Of a stretch of 42,363 nt of DNA, positions 33,304-42,363 are shown in pieces. This DNA is from Moraxellaceae bacterium (GTDB lineage Bacteria > Pseudomonadota > Gammaproteobacteria > Pseudomonadales > Moraxellaceae): NCBI GenBank assembly GCA_030684415.1, contig JAUXNL010000035.1, forward strand, positions 1-42,363, given 5' to 3'. How positions within the stretch are numbered: the stretch's first letter is position 1; the number at the start of each line of letters is the position of its first letter. A program made the translations under genes and the position numbers. Below the pieces are notes generated by a model. That model saw only the letters and a program-made list of their open reading frames with translations, was not told where the DNA came from and did not search any database.

Positions 33304-33620
33304 AAAAATCCCATTTGGCGGCGACCGCGGCCGTCCTCGCCACCGTCCTTCTCGGGGCGGGCGGCTATCTTCTCCTGAACGACGAGAGCGCAGCGCTACG
33401 CGCGGCCAAGAAGCAATACGGTTGGGGCGGCGCCGAGTTCGATTTTGTGGCTATCGTCCGGGACCGCGAGACCTCCCTCTGCGACAAAACCGCCGACATC
33501 GGCGCTACCAGCAAGCTGACGGGCGTGTCCCGCAACGTCGAGTTTTGCCACTACAAGCGTGAGCTAGGCTGGACCTCGAGCCCGGCACAGGCCGCAATCG
33601 ACATGAAGCGCTTCAGTTGA
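33300..33620 (+). CDS. Small membrane-anchored or secreted hypothetical protein
   Basis: 106 residues from the ATG at 33300 (MKKSHLAATAAVLATVLLGAGGYLL). The N-terminus is a typical signal or single membrane anchor. The remaining ~80 residues are hydrophilic and contain two cysteines (ETSLCDKTAD, NVEFCHYKRE), which could form a disulphide outside the cytosol. I do not recognise the family. The start overlaps the end of the broken SRAP frame by 4 bp. Confidence 0.55.
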   Translation: MKKSHLAATAAVLATVLLGAGGYLLLNDESAALRAAKKQYGWGGAEFDFVAIVRDRETSLCDKTADIGATSKLTGVSRNVEFCHYKRELGWTSSPAQAAIDMKRFS

Positions 33621-33653
33621 TGCTGCTGTGCAGCTGCAGCGTCAGGCAGATGA

Positions 33654-34214
33654 CTATGGCATCGACGCCAAATAACGCGAGCAATAGCCACGACAAGCTA
33701 TAAAAATGACGGCGCATCTGACATTTGAGTGGGTTGCCGGGTAGAGCTCAAGCCCGCCGCGGTGAAACAGGATGTCTGACTTGAAGTTGTCAATGTTACG
33801 ACAGCCGCGCGATTTGCAGATCAGTTTCTAAATCCTCGCATTGACACTTTCCGATTTCGCATTCGTGATCGGGTGCTTGTAGTAGTTCAGCAAACCCCTG
33901 AGATGACGCTTCACGGTTTTGGCGGCCGCGATGACGGCGGCCAAAATATTATGCGTGGCCCAATAGTATCAGCGATCAAAGAACTTGCGCGCCCACGCCT
34001 CACTGCGATAGCTCCACATATCCTTCAGCTGCTCTGTGATGTCCCAAGCCCGTAACGTCTTCAGGTTCATGCCCTTCAGGTCATTGAATGCCAAGCGCTG
34101 TTCGCTTCCTTTGTTCTCGACATTGCGGAACCACAGGTATTTCGAGCCCTTCAGGCGCGCGTTGCCATCTGTTGCCTCGTAGATAAACCGGGGCAGATGC
34201 TCCGATACACGCCC
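33654..34214 (-). pseudogene. ISL3-family transposase, C-terminal remnant with two nonsense codons
   Basis: The minus strand reads EHLPRFIYEATDGNARLKG, KYLWFRNVENKGSEQRLAF, then SEAWARKFFDR-stop-YYWATHN, ITNAKSESVNARI-stop-KLICKSRG, ILFHRGGLELYPATHSNV. This is the C-terminal half of an ISL3 transposase. The two internal stops (TGA at 33969-33971, where Trp is expected, and TAG at 33828-33830, where Gln is expected) each need one base change. The N-terminal half is missing: it abuts the RND gene stop at 34215. This also accounts for the 600-bp stretch otherwise without genes. Confidence 0.85.
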
Positions 34215-37200
34215 TTAATCCTCACGCCTCACCTTGAACCAGGCGGCGTACATGGCGGGCAGACTGAGCAGGGTGAGCGCCGTGGCCACGATCAGCCCGC
34301 CCATGATGGCCACTGCCATCGGCCCCCAGAAGGCGCTGCGCATCAGCGGGATCATGGCTAGCACCGCGGCGGCCGCGGTCAGCATGATGGGACGGAAGCG
34401 ACGCACGGCGGCATCCACAATGGCGGTCCAGCGATCCACCCCGGCGGCAATGTCCTGCTCGATCTGGTCGATCAGGATCACTGAGTTGCGGATGATCATG
34501 CCGTTCAGCGCGATGATGCCGAGCGTGGCCACGAAGCCCATGGGCTTGTTGAGCAGCAGCAGGGTGAGCGAGGCGCCGACGATGCCGAGCGGGCCGGTCA
34601 AAAAGACCAGCAGGCTGCGCGCGAAGCTGCGCAGCTGCAGCATCAGCAGCGTGAAGATGATGAAGAGCATGAGCGGCACCTTGGCGGCTATCGAATTCGT
34701 GCCGCGCTTGGATTCCGCCACCGTGCCGGCGATCTCGATCCGGAAGCCAGCCGGCAGCTTTGCCCGCAGCGCCTGCAGCTGCTCATCCAGGCGCAATGCC
34801 ACTGTCGCACCCTGTATGCCCTCGCGCACATCTCCCTGCACGGTGATGGCGTAGTTGCCGTTGTAGCGCCAGAGGATGCCGGGCTCCCAGTCGAACCGGG
34901 CATGGCTGACCTGCGCCGAGGCGATGGAGGTGCCGCTGGCGGTCGGCATATAGGCACTGGCAAAGGCGGTGATGGTGTTGCGCTCGGCTTCGGGCTGGCG
35001 CAGCACGATGGGAAGCTGGCGGTTGTCTTCGCGGTAGAGCCCGATCGGCAGGCCCGCCAGGATGGTTTCGCTGGCCCGGGCCACGCCTGCGTTGTCGACC
35101 CCAAGCGCCCGCGCGCGCGCCTGGTCGATGTCGAGGCTCAGGACCTTGATCTCCTCGTTCCAGTTGTCGTTGATGCCGCGCATGTCGGCGTCCAGGCGCA
35201 GCACGCCCTTCACGTTCTCGGCGATGGCGCGTACCTGCGCGGGGTCCGGGCCAACCACGCGAAACATCACCGGGTAGGGTACAGGCGGTCCATTGGGCAG
35301 CAGCTGGACGCGTGTGCGGACTTCCGGGAACTCCTGCGCCAGCAGGCGCGGCAGCTCGCGGCGGATGCGCTCGCGGTCCTCGTGCGAGGCCGGCAGCACA
35401 ATGAGCTGGGAGACGTTGTCCTGCGGGAAGATTACTTCCAGGGGCAGGTAGAAATGCGGCACGCCAGAGCCGATAAATGACGACACCGATGTCACGCCTT
35501 TGATGTCGTTCAGCCGCTTTTCGACGCGAGTGGCCAGGTTCTCGCTGGCGGCAAACGATGAGCCTTCCGGTAACCAGAGGTCGACGAGGATCTCGGGACG
35601 GCTGGAATCGGGGAAGAACTGCTTCTCCACCGCCTGCATGCCGGCGATGCCCAGCACCAGCGCGCCGACGGTGGCGCCGATAGTGAGCCAGCGGTGTTGC
35701 ACGCAGTAGTCCACGGTGCGCCGCACGCTGCGGTAGAAGGGGGTGTCGAACACTTCGCCGTGGCAATGCGGCTGATCGCGCAGCAGCTTGTAGCCGAGAT
35801 AGGGCACGAAGTAGATCGACACGAACCAGGAGATCAGCAGCGCCGCCGTGGTCACCGCGAAGATGGCGAAGGTGTATTCACCCACCGCGGAGTTGGCGAG
35901 GCCGATGGGCAGGAAGCCCGCTGCCGTGATCAGGGTGCCGGTCAGCATGGGCATGGCGGTGGCGCTGAAGGCATAGGTGCTGGCGCGCAGGCGGTCCAGG
36001 CCTTCCTCCATTTTACGCACCGTCATCTCGATGATGATGATGGCGTCGTCCACCAGCAGGCCGAGCGCGATGATGAGCGAGCCCAGTGAGATCTTGTGCA
36101 GGTCGATGCCGGCCCAGTTCATCACCAGGAAGGTGGCGGCGAGCACGGTGGGAATGGAGAGCGCCACCACGAGGCCGGGGCGGGTATCGATGCGCCAGGG
36201 GTTCTTGTGCAGGCCGAGCGCGAGAAAACTCACCCCCAGCACGATGATGAGCGCCTCGGCCAGCACGCGCAGGAATTCGTGTACGGACAGCGCCACTGCC
36301 GCCGGCTGGTCCTGCATCTGCTCGAGTTCGATACCAACCGGCAGGTGCTGACGCAGTTCGGCGGTGGCAACATTCAGGCTTTCGCCCAGCTTGATGATGT
36401 CGCCGCCCTTGGCCATGGAGATGGCCAGTGCGGTGACCTCGCGACCGTTGTGCCGTACTTTCGGCGCGGGTGGGTCTTCGTAGCCGCGCACGATGGTGCC
36501 GAGGTCGCCGAGGCGAAAGGTACGGCCGTTGAAGCGCAGTGGCAGCGCGCGCAATGCCTCGACGCTGTCGAACTGGCCCCCGATGCGCACCTGCAGCGTG
36601 TCGCTGGGGGTGTGCAGCTCGCCGGCGAACGCCACGGCGTTCTGTGCGTTCAGGGCGGCAACCATCTCGGGCAGGCCGATGCCGAGCCGTGCGAGCTTGC
36701 GCTGCGAAATCTCGACATGGATTTGCTCCTGCTGGAGGCCGAGCAGCTCAACCTTGGCCACAGTGGGCACTTGCAGCAGCCGCTGACGTATCAGATCGGC
36801 GTGATCGCGCAATTCGGCGGACGAGAAACCGTCACCGGAGAGGGCATAGATGACGCCATATACATCGCCGAATTCATCGTTGAACACCGGCCCCTGCACG
36901 CCTGCCGGCAGGTGCTGGCGCATGTCGCCGATTTTCTTGCGCACCGTATACCAGATTTGAGGAACGTCCCTGGCCTGGGTGGAGTCCGTGAGTTCTATCA
37001 GGAAGGTGGTCTCGCCGGGCTTGGAATAGTTGCGGATCCTTTCCATGCTCGGCATTTCCTGCAGCGTCTTCTCGATGGGGTCGGCGACCTGCTGGGCCAT
37101 CTGCGTGGCGGTGGCGCCGGGCCAGAAGGCGCGGATCACCATGATGCGGTAGGTGAAGGGGGGATCTTCGTCCTGGCCGAGCTGGAAGTAGGCGGCGCTG

Positions 37201-37334
37201 CCGGCGATAAGCAGCACGATGAGCAGGTAGAGGGTGATCGCCGGGTTCTGGATGGCGATGCGCGAGAGGTTGAAGCGCTCGGCGGTCCGGCCGGCAGCGG
37301 CGTTGTTGTGGTCAGGGTGGTGGTTGGTCGTCAT
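34215..37334 (-). CDS. HAE-type RND efflux transporter
   Basis: A 1039-residue RND pump. The N-terminus carries a short polar extension, then NPAITLYLLIVLLIAGSAAY as TM1. The second-domain motifs include LGLLVDDAIIIIEMTVRKME (TM4, adjacent Asp pair) and FNDEFGDVYGVIYAL. It is closer to the hydrophobic/amphiphilic exporters (AcrB/VexF-like) than to CusA or CzcA, so its substrates are probably organic, not metal ions. It starts 15 bp after the adaptor gene; no outer-membrane partner is encoded nearby, so it may use a shared TolC. The ISL3 remnant abuts its stop. Confidence 0.92.
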   Translation of the reverse strand: MTTNHHPDHNNAAAGRTAERFNLSRIAIQNPAITLYLLIVLLIAGSAAYFQLGQDEDPPFTYRIMVIRAFWPGATATQMAQQVADPIEKTLQEMPSMERIRNYSKPGETTFLIELTDSTQARDVPQIWYTVRKKIGDMRQHLPAGVQGPVFNDEFGDVYGVIYALSGDGFSSAELRDHADLIRQRLLQVPTVAKVELLGLQQEQIHVEISQRKLARLGIGLPEMVAALNAQNAVAFAGELHTPSDTLQVRIGGQFDSVEALRALPLRFNGRTFRLGDLGTIVRGYEDPPAPKVRHNGREVTALAISMAKGGDIIKLGESLNVATAELRQHLPVGIELEQMQDQPAAVALSVHEFLRVLAEALIIVLGVSFLALGLHKNPWRIDTRPGLVVALSIPTVLAATFLVMNWAGIDLHKISLGSLIIALGLLVDDAIIIIEMTVRKMEEGLDRLRASTYAFSATAMPMLTGTLITAAGFLPIGLANSAVGEYTFAIFAVTTAALLISWFVSIYFVPYLGYKLLRDQPHCHGEVFDTPFYRSVRRTVDYCVQHRWLTIGATVGALVLGIAGMQAVEKQFFPDSSRPEILVDLWLPEGSSFAASENLATRVEKRLNDIKGVTSVSSFIGSGVPHFYLPLEVIFPQDNVSQLIVLPASHEDRERIRRELPRLLAQEFPEVRTRVQLLPNGPPVPYPVMFRVVGPDPAQVRAIAENVKGVLRLDADMRGINDNWNEEIKVLSLDIDQARARALGVDNAGVARASETILAGLPIGLYREDNRQLPIVLRQPEAERNTITAFASAYMPTASGTSIASAQVSHARFDWEPGILWRYNGNYAITVQGDVREGIQGATVALRLDEQLQALRAKLPAGFRIEIAGTVAESKRGTNSIAAKVPLMLFIIFTLLMLQLRSFARSLLVFLTGPLGIVGASLTLLLLNKPMGFVATLGIIALNGMIIRNSVILIDQIEQDIAAGVDRWTAIVDAAVRRFRPIMLTAAAAVLAMIPLMRSAFWGPMAVAIMGGLIVATALTLLSLPAMYAAWFKVRRED

Positions 37335-37349
37335 GTCGGATTCCCGTGC

Positions 37350-38429
37350 TCAGCGCTTGGGCGGTGTGAACGGGACGACCTTCTGGCCCTCCGCGAGCAT
37401 ATGCACGCCGGCCGTCACGACCTGCTCGCCGAAGGCGAGGCCCGCCACGATCATGTCGTTGCCGTCGGCGCCGACGATCTGCACCGCCCGCTGTTTCACG
37501 GTGGAGGAAGGCGCGTCGTAGACCCATACCAGTGATTGTCGGTTCTTGCCAAACACCGCTGACACGGGCAGGCGCACGCCACCGCCTTTCGGCGCGGGCA
37601 ACGTCAGGTACAGCGTGGCGGACTGGCCGAGGGCGAGGGCATCGGCCGGCGCCTTCACGGTGTAGCGGGCGCGGAAGGTGCGGGTGACCGGGTCGGCGGC
37701 GGCGGCGAGCTCGCGCAGCGTGGCTGGCAGTCTCATGTCAGGGCGCGCCCACAGCGACACTTCGGCCCTTGCTGCCCGGGCCAGCATCGTACGATTCTCG
37801 GGGAATTCCACTTCGATTTCGCGCGGGCCGTCCTGCGCGAGCCGGATCACCTGCTGGCCGGCCCCGACGACTTCGCCGACATCCGCCAGCACCGCCACCA
37901 CGATGCCGTCGCTGTCGGCGCGTAGCACGGTATCGGCGAGGCGGTTCTTTTGTAGCGAGAGGCCACTTTCTGCCTGTTGCATTTGTGCTTCCGCTGCAGA
38001 GAGTTCAACGCGCTTGCGCTCCAGGTCCGTGGCGGAAACGAAACCTTTTTTAGCGAGTTCTTGATAACGCGAATAGTCGGCGCGCGCGTTCTCCATCCGC
38101 GCGGTGGCAGCGGTGAGCGCCGAGTCGGCGGACTGGTCGGAGAGATGGAAGTCGCGTGCGTCAAGGCGAGCGAGCTCCTCGCCACGGCGCACGCGCTGAC
38201 CGCTTTCCACACGCCGTGAGATGAGCTTTCCGCCGACTCGAAAACCCAGGCCAGACTCCACGCGCGCCTTCACATCCCCGGCGAGTTCTGCCACGTTAAC
38301 GCCCTGGGTTTCACCTGCCGTCATCAGCTTGACCGGGCGAGGGGGCGAAAGAGGGGGATCTTCGCGACAGGCACAAAGGGCCATGGCAGCAGCAACGATG
38401 AGCAGGGAGGGGGAAATTGTTCTTTTCAT
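37350..38429 (-). CDS. RND periplasmic adaptor lipoprotein
   Basis: About 359 residues from the ATG at 38429, with in-frame alternatives at 38450 and 38510. The lipoprotein signal ends at ALCACRED. The adaptor core has GFRVGGKLISRRVESGQRV (lipoyl motif), a helical hairpin (LTAATARMENARADYSRYQELAKKG, split here by the usual coiled coil), a beta-barrel (VEFPENRTMLARAARAEVSL) and a C-terminal KQRAVQIVGADGNDMIV. It precedes the RND gene by 15 bp in the same direction. No regulator gene is adjacent. Confidence 0.9.
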   Translation of the reverse strand: MKRTISPSLLIVAAAMALCACREDPPLSPPRPVKLMTAGETQGVNVAELAGDVKARVESGLGFRVGGKLISRRVESGQRVRRGEELARLDARDFHLSDQSADSALTAATARMENARADYSRYQELAKKGFVSATDLERKRVELSAAEAQMQQAESGLSLQKNRLADTVLRADSDGIVVAVLADVGEVVGAGQQVIRLAQDGPREIEVEFPENRTMLARAARAEVSLWARPDMRLPATLRELAAAADPVTRTFRARYTVKAPADALALGQSATLYLTLPAPKGGGVRLPVSAVFGKNRQSLVWVYDAPSSTVKQRAVQIVGADGNDMIVAGLAFGEQVVTAGVHMLAEGQKVVPFTPPKR

Positions 38430-38829
38430 TGACGTTTTTTCTTTTGTCATTTTAGTCGAAGGTGGAAGCCGTACCCGGGCTGCCAGCTGTAGGCACCTGC
38501 TCGCGGACAAAGGCGTGTTCAGAAATTATCGGCGGCGAGACGAATACGAGGCAGCATCCATCATCAAATGATGAGGGTCGGTAATCGAGCAATAGGACTG
38601 CACTCTGTTGAATTTCCTGACTGAAAACAAGTTGGCCTCGATAGCGAAGAATGCTTTTGCGGCGCTGCAATTGCTTGTGGCGGATCACAATGGCCCCCTG
38701 TGCATGGACGATGGTTTTTCCAAGTGCCCTGCTGGCAATTGCTCTATAGCTCTATAGCTCTATAGCTCTATAGCTTGTGCCTGCCATGAATCAGGCTGGC
38801 GCGTAATGCCACCGCCAAGCACTTCCACA
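38430..38829. other. 400-bp intergenic region upstream of the adaptor gene
   Basis: No gene with recognisable homology on either strand. It contains the promoter area of the RND operon and, at 38741-38772, a short tandem repeat. No transposase fragment or RNA gene was recognised. Confidence 0.5.
38741..38775. repeat. 8-bp tandem repeat, four units
   Basis: GCTCTATA repeated four times without mismatch (38741-38772), followed by GCT. It lies 54 bp beyond the stop of the alcohol dehydrogenase gene. The unit length is not a multiple of 3 and the array is outside any gene. Confidence 0.95.
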
Positions 38830-40041
38830 TCATGCGGACTGCATTGCCGCCAGGATACGATAAACATCAGCTTCATCCATGTAGCGGGGGACGGGATACA
38901 TGCCATGCGCCTCGTCCAGCGCCTTACGAGCGATGGCGGGATAATCGTTCGAGCGCAGCATGCTGGCGGATAGCTGCAGTGGCAGCGCCGCCAGAAGCGC
39001 ACCTACTCGCTGTATGAGGGCGTCGGCAGCGGCAGCATCGTTCGCTCTCAGGTCTGCCAGCCCCAGCATTCGCGCCAGACGGGCAAGCCGCGGTTCGCGG
39101 GCGGAAAGATTGAATCTGAGGACATGGGGCAGCACCATGGCATTTGCCCGGCCGTGCGGCACGGCATAGCAAGCGCCGAGCTGATGGGCAATCGCATGCA
39201 CATAGCCGATGGCCGAGGTATTCAGGCAGATTCCGGCGTAGTGGGACGCCAGCGCCATGGCTTCACGTGCCGCCAGGTTGGAGGGCTCAGTGCAGGCCCG
39301 CTCGAGATTATCCAGGATGAGCCGTATCGCCGTTCCGTTGAGGCGGTCGGTGTGCGGATTGGCAAACTCGCTCATCCAGCCTTCCAGCGCATGGGTTAGC
39401 GCATCGATGCCCGTTTCGGCGGTTACCGCGGCCGGCATGCCGGCCGTGATGCGCGGATCCAGGGCGGCGGCCAGCGGAATCATCGCGGGATCGACAACCA
39501 ACGCTTTTTCGTGGGTGACGCTATCCGAAATGACCGCCGCGATGCTGGCCTCCGAGCCCGTGCCGGAGGTGGACGGCACGACAAAAAGCGGCAATGCCGG
39601 CCGCCGGCCCTTGAGCACCCCTACCAGCTGACGCGGCGATTTGCCGGTCGACGCCGCCAGCGCGATCACTTTGCCGGTATCGATGGCCGATCCGCCCCCC
39701 ACCACCAGCACGGCATCTGCGTTGGCCGATCGACAGGCGCGCAGGCCCGCCTCCACGACTTCAAAGCTGGGATCCGGCCTCACGCCGTCATAAAGCGCGG
39801 TCGCCACGCCGCGGTCATGCAATGCGGTGGCAAGCGGCGTGATGACGCCCAGCCGTTTCAGCACATCGTCCGTCACGATCAGAACACGGCGATAGCCTTG
39901 GTCGGCAATGCTGTTGCAAAGCCGGAGGGCGGCGCCTTCCCCGATGAAGATCAGGGGCTGGCTGACGGGTAATACCTTGATGATCGCCTTGAGGGCACCG
40001 AGCTTGGGGAGGGCCGTGAGGCGGCTGAGCAATGCGGGCAT
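38830..40041 (-). CDS. Iron-containing alcohol dehydrogenase (group III)
   Basis: About 403 residues. The NAD-binding part contains VLVVGGGSAIDTGKVIALAA and VPSTSGTGSEASIAAV. The metal site has His residues in GYVHAIAHQLGACYAVPHGR plus an Asp in TEAETG-like ETGIDALTHALEG context. Members oxidise or reduce primary alcohols/aldehydes in the cytosol. The start is set at the ATG at 40041; the ATG at 40080 lies just after a 17-bp hairpin that would hide its ribosome site. The much longer frame to 40440 overlaps the diiron gene and is not real. It is downstream of the diiron protein gene, suggesting a shared pathway. Confidence 0.88.
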   Translation of the reverse strand: MPALLSRLTALPKLGALKAIIKVLPVSQPLIFIGEGAALRLCNSIADQGYRRVLIVTDDVLKRLGVITPLATALHDRGVATALYDGVRPDPSFEVVEAGLRACRSANADAVLVVGGGSAIDTGKVIALAASTGKSPRQLVGVLKGRRPALPLFVVPSTSGTGSEASIAAVISDSVTHEKALVVDPAMIPLAAALDPRITAGMPAAVTAETGIDALTHALEGWMSEFANPHTDRLNGTAIRLILDNLERACTEPSNLAAREAMALASHYAGICLNTSAIGYVHAIAHQLGACYAVPHGRANAMVLPHVLRFNLSAREPRLARLARMLGLADLRANDAAAADALIQRVGALLAALPLQLSASMLRSNDYPAIARKALDEAHGMYPVPRYMDEADVYRILAAMQSA

Positions 40042-40089
40042 GGTAAAGAATCCGGAGCAGGCTGGACCTGCTGACTTCATGAAGGCGGT

Positions 40090-40132
40090 GGAGAAATCAC
40101 GCGCTCTCTGAAGGGGAGCGCGTGATTTCTCC
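40090..40132 (-). terminator. Long perfect hairpin between the diiron and dehydrogenase genes
   Basis: GGAGAAATCACGCGCTC (40090-40106) pairs perfectly with GAGCGCGTGATTTCTCC (40116-40132), a 17-bp stem with a 9-nt loop. It lies 31 bp beyond the diiron gene stop. There is no T-tract on the minus strand, so it may be a processing site or attenuator instead of a simple terminator. Confidence 0.6.
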
Positions 40133-40163
40133 AGAGGCCCGGCGCTAAACAAGGCATCGCTTC

Positions 40164-41400
<1,237 letters not shown>

Positions 41401-41408
<8 letters not shown>

Positions 41409-42162
41409 TCTGTTTCTCCTGTGCGGGCATGAGAGGGCTCTGCCCGCCGGCGAAGGCTTCGAGCAGGGCATTGATCTTGCGCTCGTGGCGCAAGGCGAAC
41501 AGCCGGTTGACGGCCGGCAGGACAACGTGCAGCAAGGGGGCGATCTCGTCATCGTCCAGAGAGGAAAGCTTTTCCTTGAACAGCTGAACCTCGGCGTCGA
41601 AAAGGCAATCCACCGCGTGGGTAATAAAACGCATGTCGTGCGGTGAGAGCCCTCGCGCCGGGCCGAGGCCGGTGCTGCGAATCGCCTGCCAAAGCTGCAG
41701 CACCTCGGCCTCGGCGGGATCGGGAACATCCTCGTCGTCTGAGCTGATCATGCCGGTCTCGCGCAGCGTCGCCACCTCCTGCGCCGGCAGGCCGATTTTC
41801 TTCGCAAGGGCGGCGACCGACACCTGTCCCGGCTGCGACGCTGCCAGGAGATCGGCGAGCCGCTGCTGGCGGATGCGTCCGATCAGGGCGCGTTGGGTGG
41901 GCGTGAAGTCATAGTTGTCGTGATCGTGGAGCAGCGCCTTGATCGCCTTGAGCGGCAGGAGGTGCTGCTCCTGGAGGTCGCGGATCACCCCCAGGGTGTG
42001 CACGTGCTGATCCGAGTACCAGCCCATGTTGCGCGCCGTCTTGTTGGCGGGCGGCAACAGGCCCTCACGGAGGTAGAAGTGGATCGTCTCTTTTGGAACG
42101 CCGGTGAGGCGCACCAGGTCGCCCATGCGCAGCTGTCCGGTGCCTGTGCCGTGGGGCGTCAT
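41401..42162 (-). CDS. MerR-family transcriptional regulator
   Basis: A 253-residue regulator. The N-terminal winged helix (RMGDLVRLTGVPKETIHFYL) with the typical REGLLPPANKT and the wing GWYSDQHVHTL is a clear MerR type. It lacks the cysteines of metal-sensing members. The long C-terminal part (about residues 110-253, predicted helical) is an effector domain of unknown type. It is unlike merR at 12311. It overlaps the diiron gene and the ferredoxin-like gene (4 bp) in one transcript. It probably senses a small organic ligand; that is inference. Confidence 0.85.
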
Positions 42163-42363
42163 GGCAGCCGCTCCCCGACGCTCACGGCCACCCGGCCATG
42201 CGGATAGGCGCAGCAGGCCAGCACGGCGCCAGAGGCAACCTCCGCTTCAGTCAGGCAGTTGGGCTGGTCCATGGCGATATCCCCACTTTGCCGGGTGACG
42301 CGGCAATGCCCGCATCCCCCCATGGTGCAGCTGAAGGGCAACGGCAGGCCGGCGCGCAGGCCG
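42159..42363 (-). CDS. [2Fe-2S] ferredoxin-domain protein, C-terminal part
   Basis: The final 67 residues of a protein whose start lies beyond the window. PFSCTMGGCGHCRV gives three of the four cluster cysteines of plant-type ferredoxins, and LACCAYPHGRVAVSV supplies the fourth near the end. Such a domain often closes an FAD/NAD(P)H-dependent reductase, or stands alone. It is first in the group with the MerR-type regulator and diiron protein, so it is a plausible electron donor to the diiron enzyme. Confidence 0.8.
   Translation of the reverse strand, partial: GLRAGLPLPFSCTMGGCGHCRVTRQSGDIAMDQPNCLTEAEVASGAVLACCAYPHGRVAVSVGERLP

Noticed and set aside
36096..37535. A 479-codon plus-strand open frame
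   Set aside because: Antisense to the HAE-type RND pump and its adaptor; low-complexity Gly/His/Ala composition typical of a shadow frame.

Overview
The window looks like a heavy-metal resistance and mobile-element region from a GC-rich proteobacterium, most likely a gammaproteobacterium. The basis is gene content and codon use only; no rRNA, tRNA or species-specific marker is present. I cannot tell whether it is chromosomal or plasmid-borne.

Layout. (1) 1-5141 is a periplasmic copper-handling block: a multicopper oxidase start, a TolC-like lipoprotein and a small exported protein on the minus strand, divergent from a CopR/CopS two-component system, a small CopL-like Cys/Met/His protein and a cupredoxin. 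(2) 5227-11140 is a complete cusC-cusB-cusA tripartite Cu/Ag efflux operon. CusB carries a CusF-like metallochaperone domain at its C-terminus, and CusA keeps all three methionines of the metal site at the E. coli numbering. (3) 11364-12754 is a mer module without merA: merT, merP and a GDCCVxC-type small protein, divergent from merR, with a textbook MerR operator. (4) 12747-17514 is a scarred mobile-element zone: a tyrosine recombinase (TnpI-like), a 3'-truncated Tn3-family tnpA, a second 3' fragment of cusA, an IS5-family remnant and an intact IS110-family element with a candidate bridge RNA. (5) 17600-19803 holds a HupE/UreJ permease cassette and a ynfA gene with a damaged start. (6) 19857-28116 is a czcC-czcB-PII-czcA operon, a His-rich membrane protein, and rcnA/rcnR Ni/Co efflux with two recognisable RcnR operators. 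(7) 28141-32165 is an intact tnpI-tnpA unit, 987-aa TnpA, Tn4430-like in organisation. (8) 32166-34214 is the interrupted target region: a coiA-like remnant, two small ORFs, a broken SRAP gene and a dead ISL3 transposase. (9) 34215-38429 is an HAE-type RND pump with its adaptor. (10) 38830-42363 is an iron-containing alcohol dehydrogenase, a ferritin-like diiron protein, a MerR-type regulator and a [2Fe-2S] protein, probably a redox/oxygenase cluster.

How it fits together. The Cop proteins bind and oxidise periplasmic copper and Cus exports it across both membranes. Mer proteins bind and import mercury, but the reductase is not here. Czc and RcnA export Zn/Cd/Co/Ni. The most striking point is architectural: in two places a metal-sensing repressor/activator gene (merR, rcnR) sits directly upstream of, and co-oriented with, a tnpI-tnpA pair, while the matching metal transport genes point the other way. 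This suggests the recombinase and transposase are read from metal-responsive regulator promoters. A 44-46 bp direct repeat (17471-17514 and 32120-32165) appears to mark the right ends of the two transposon copies, because homology to an interrupted coiA-like gene resumes immediately after the second one.
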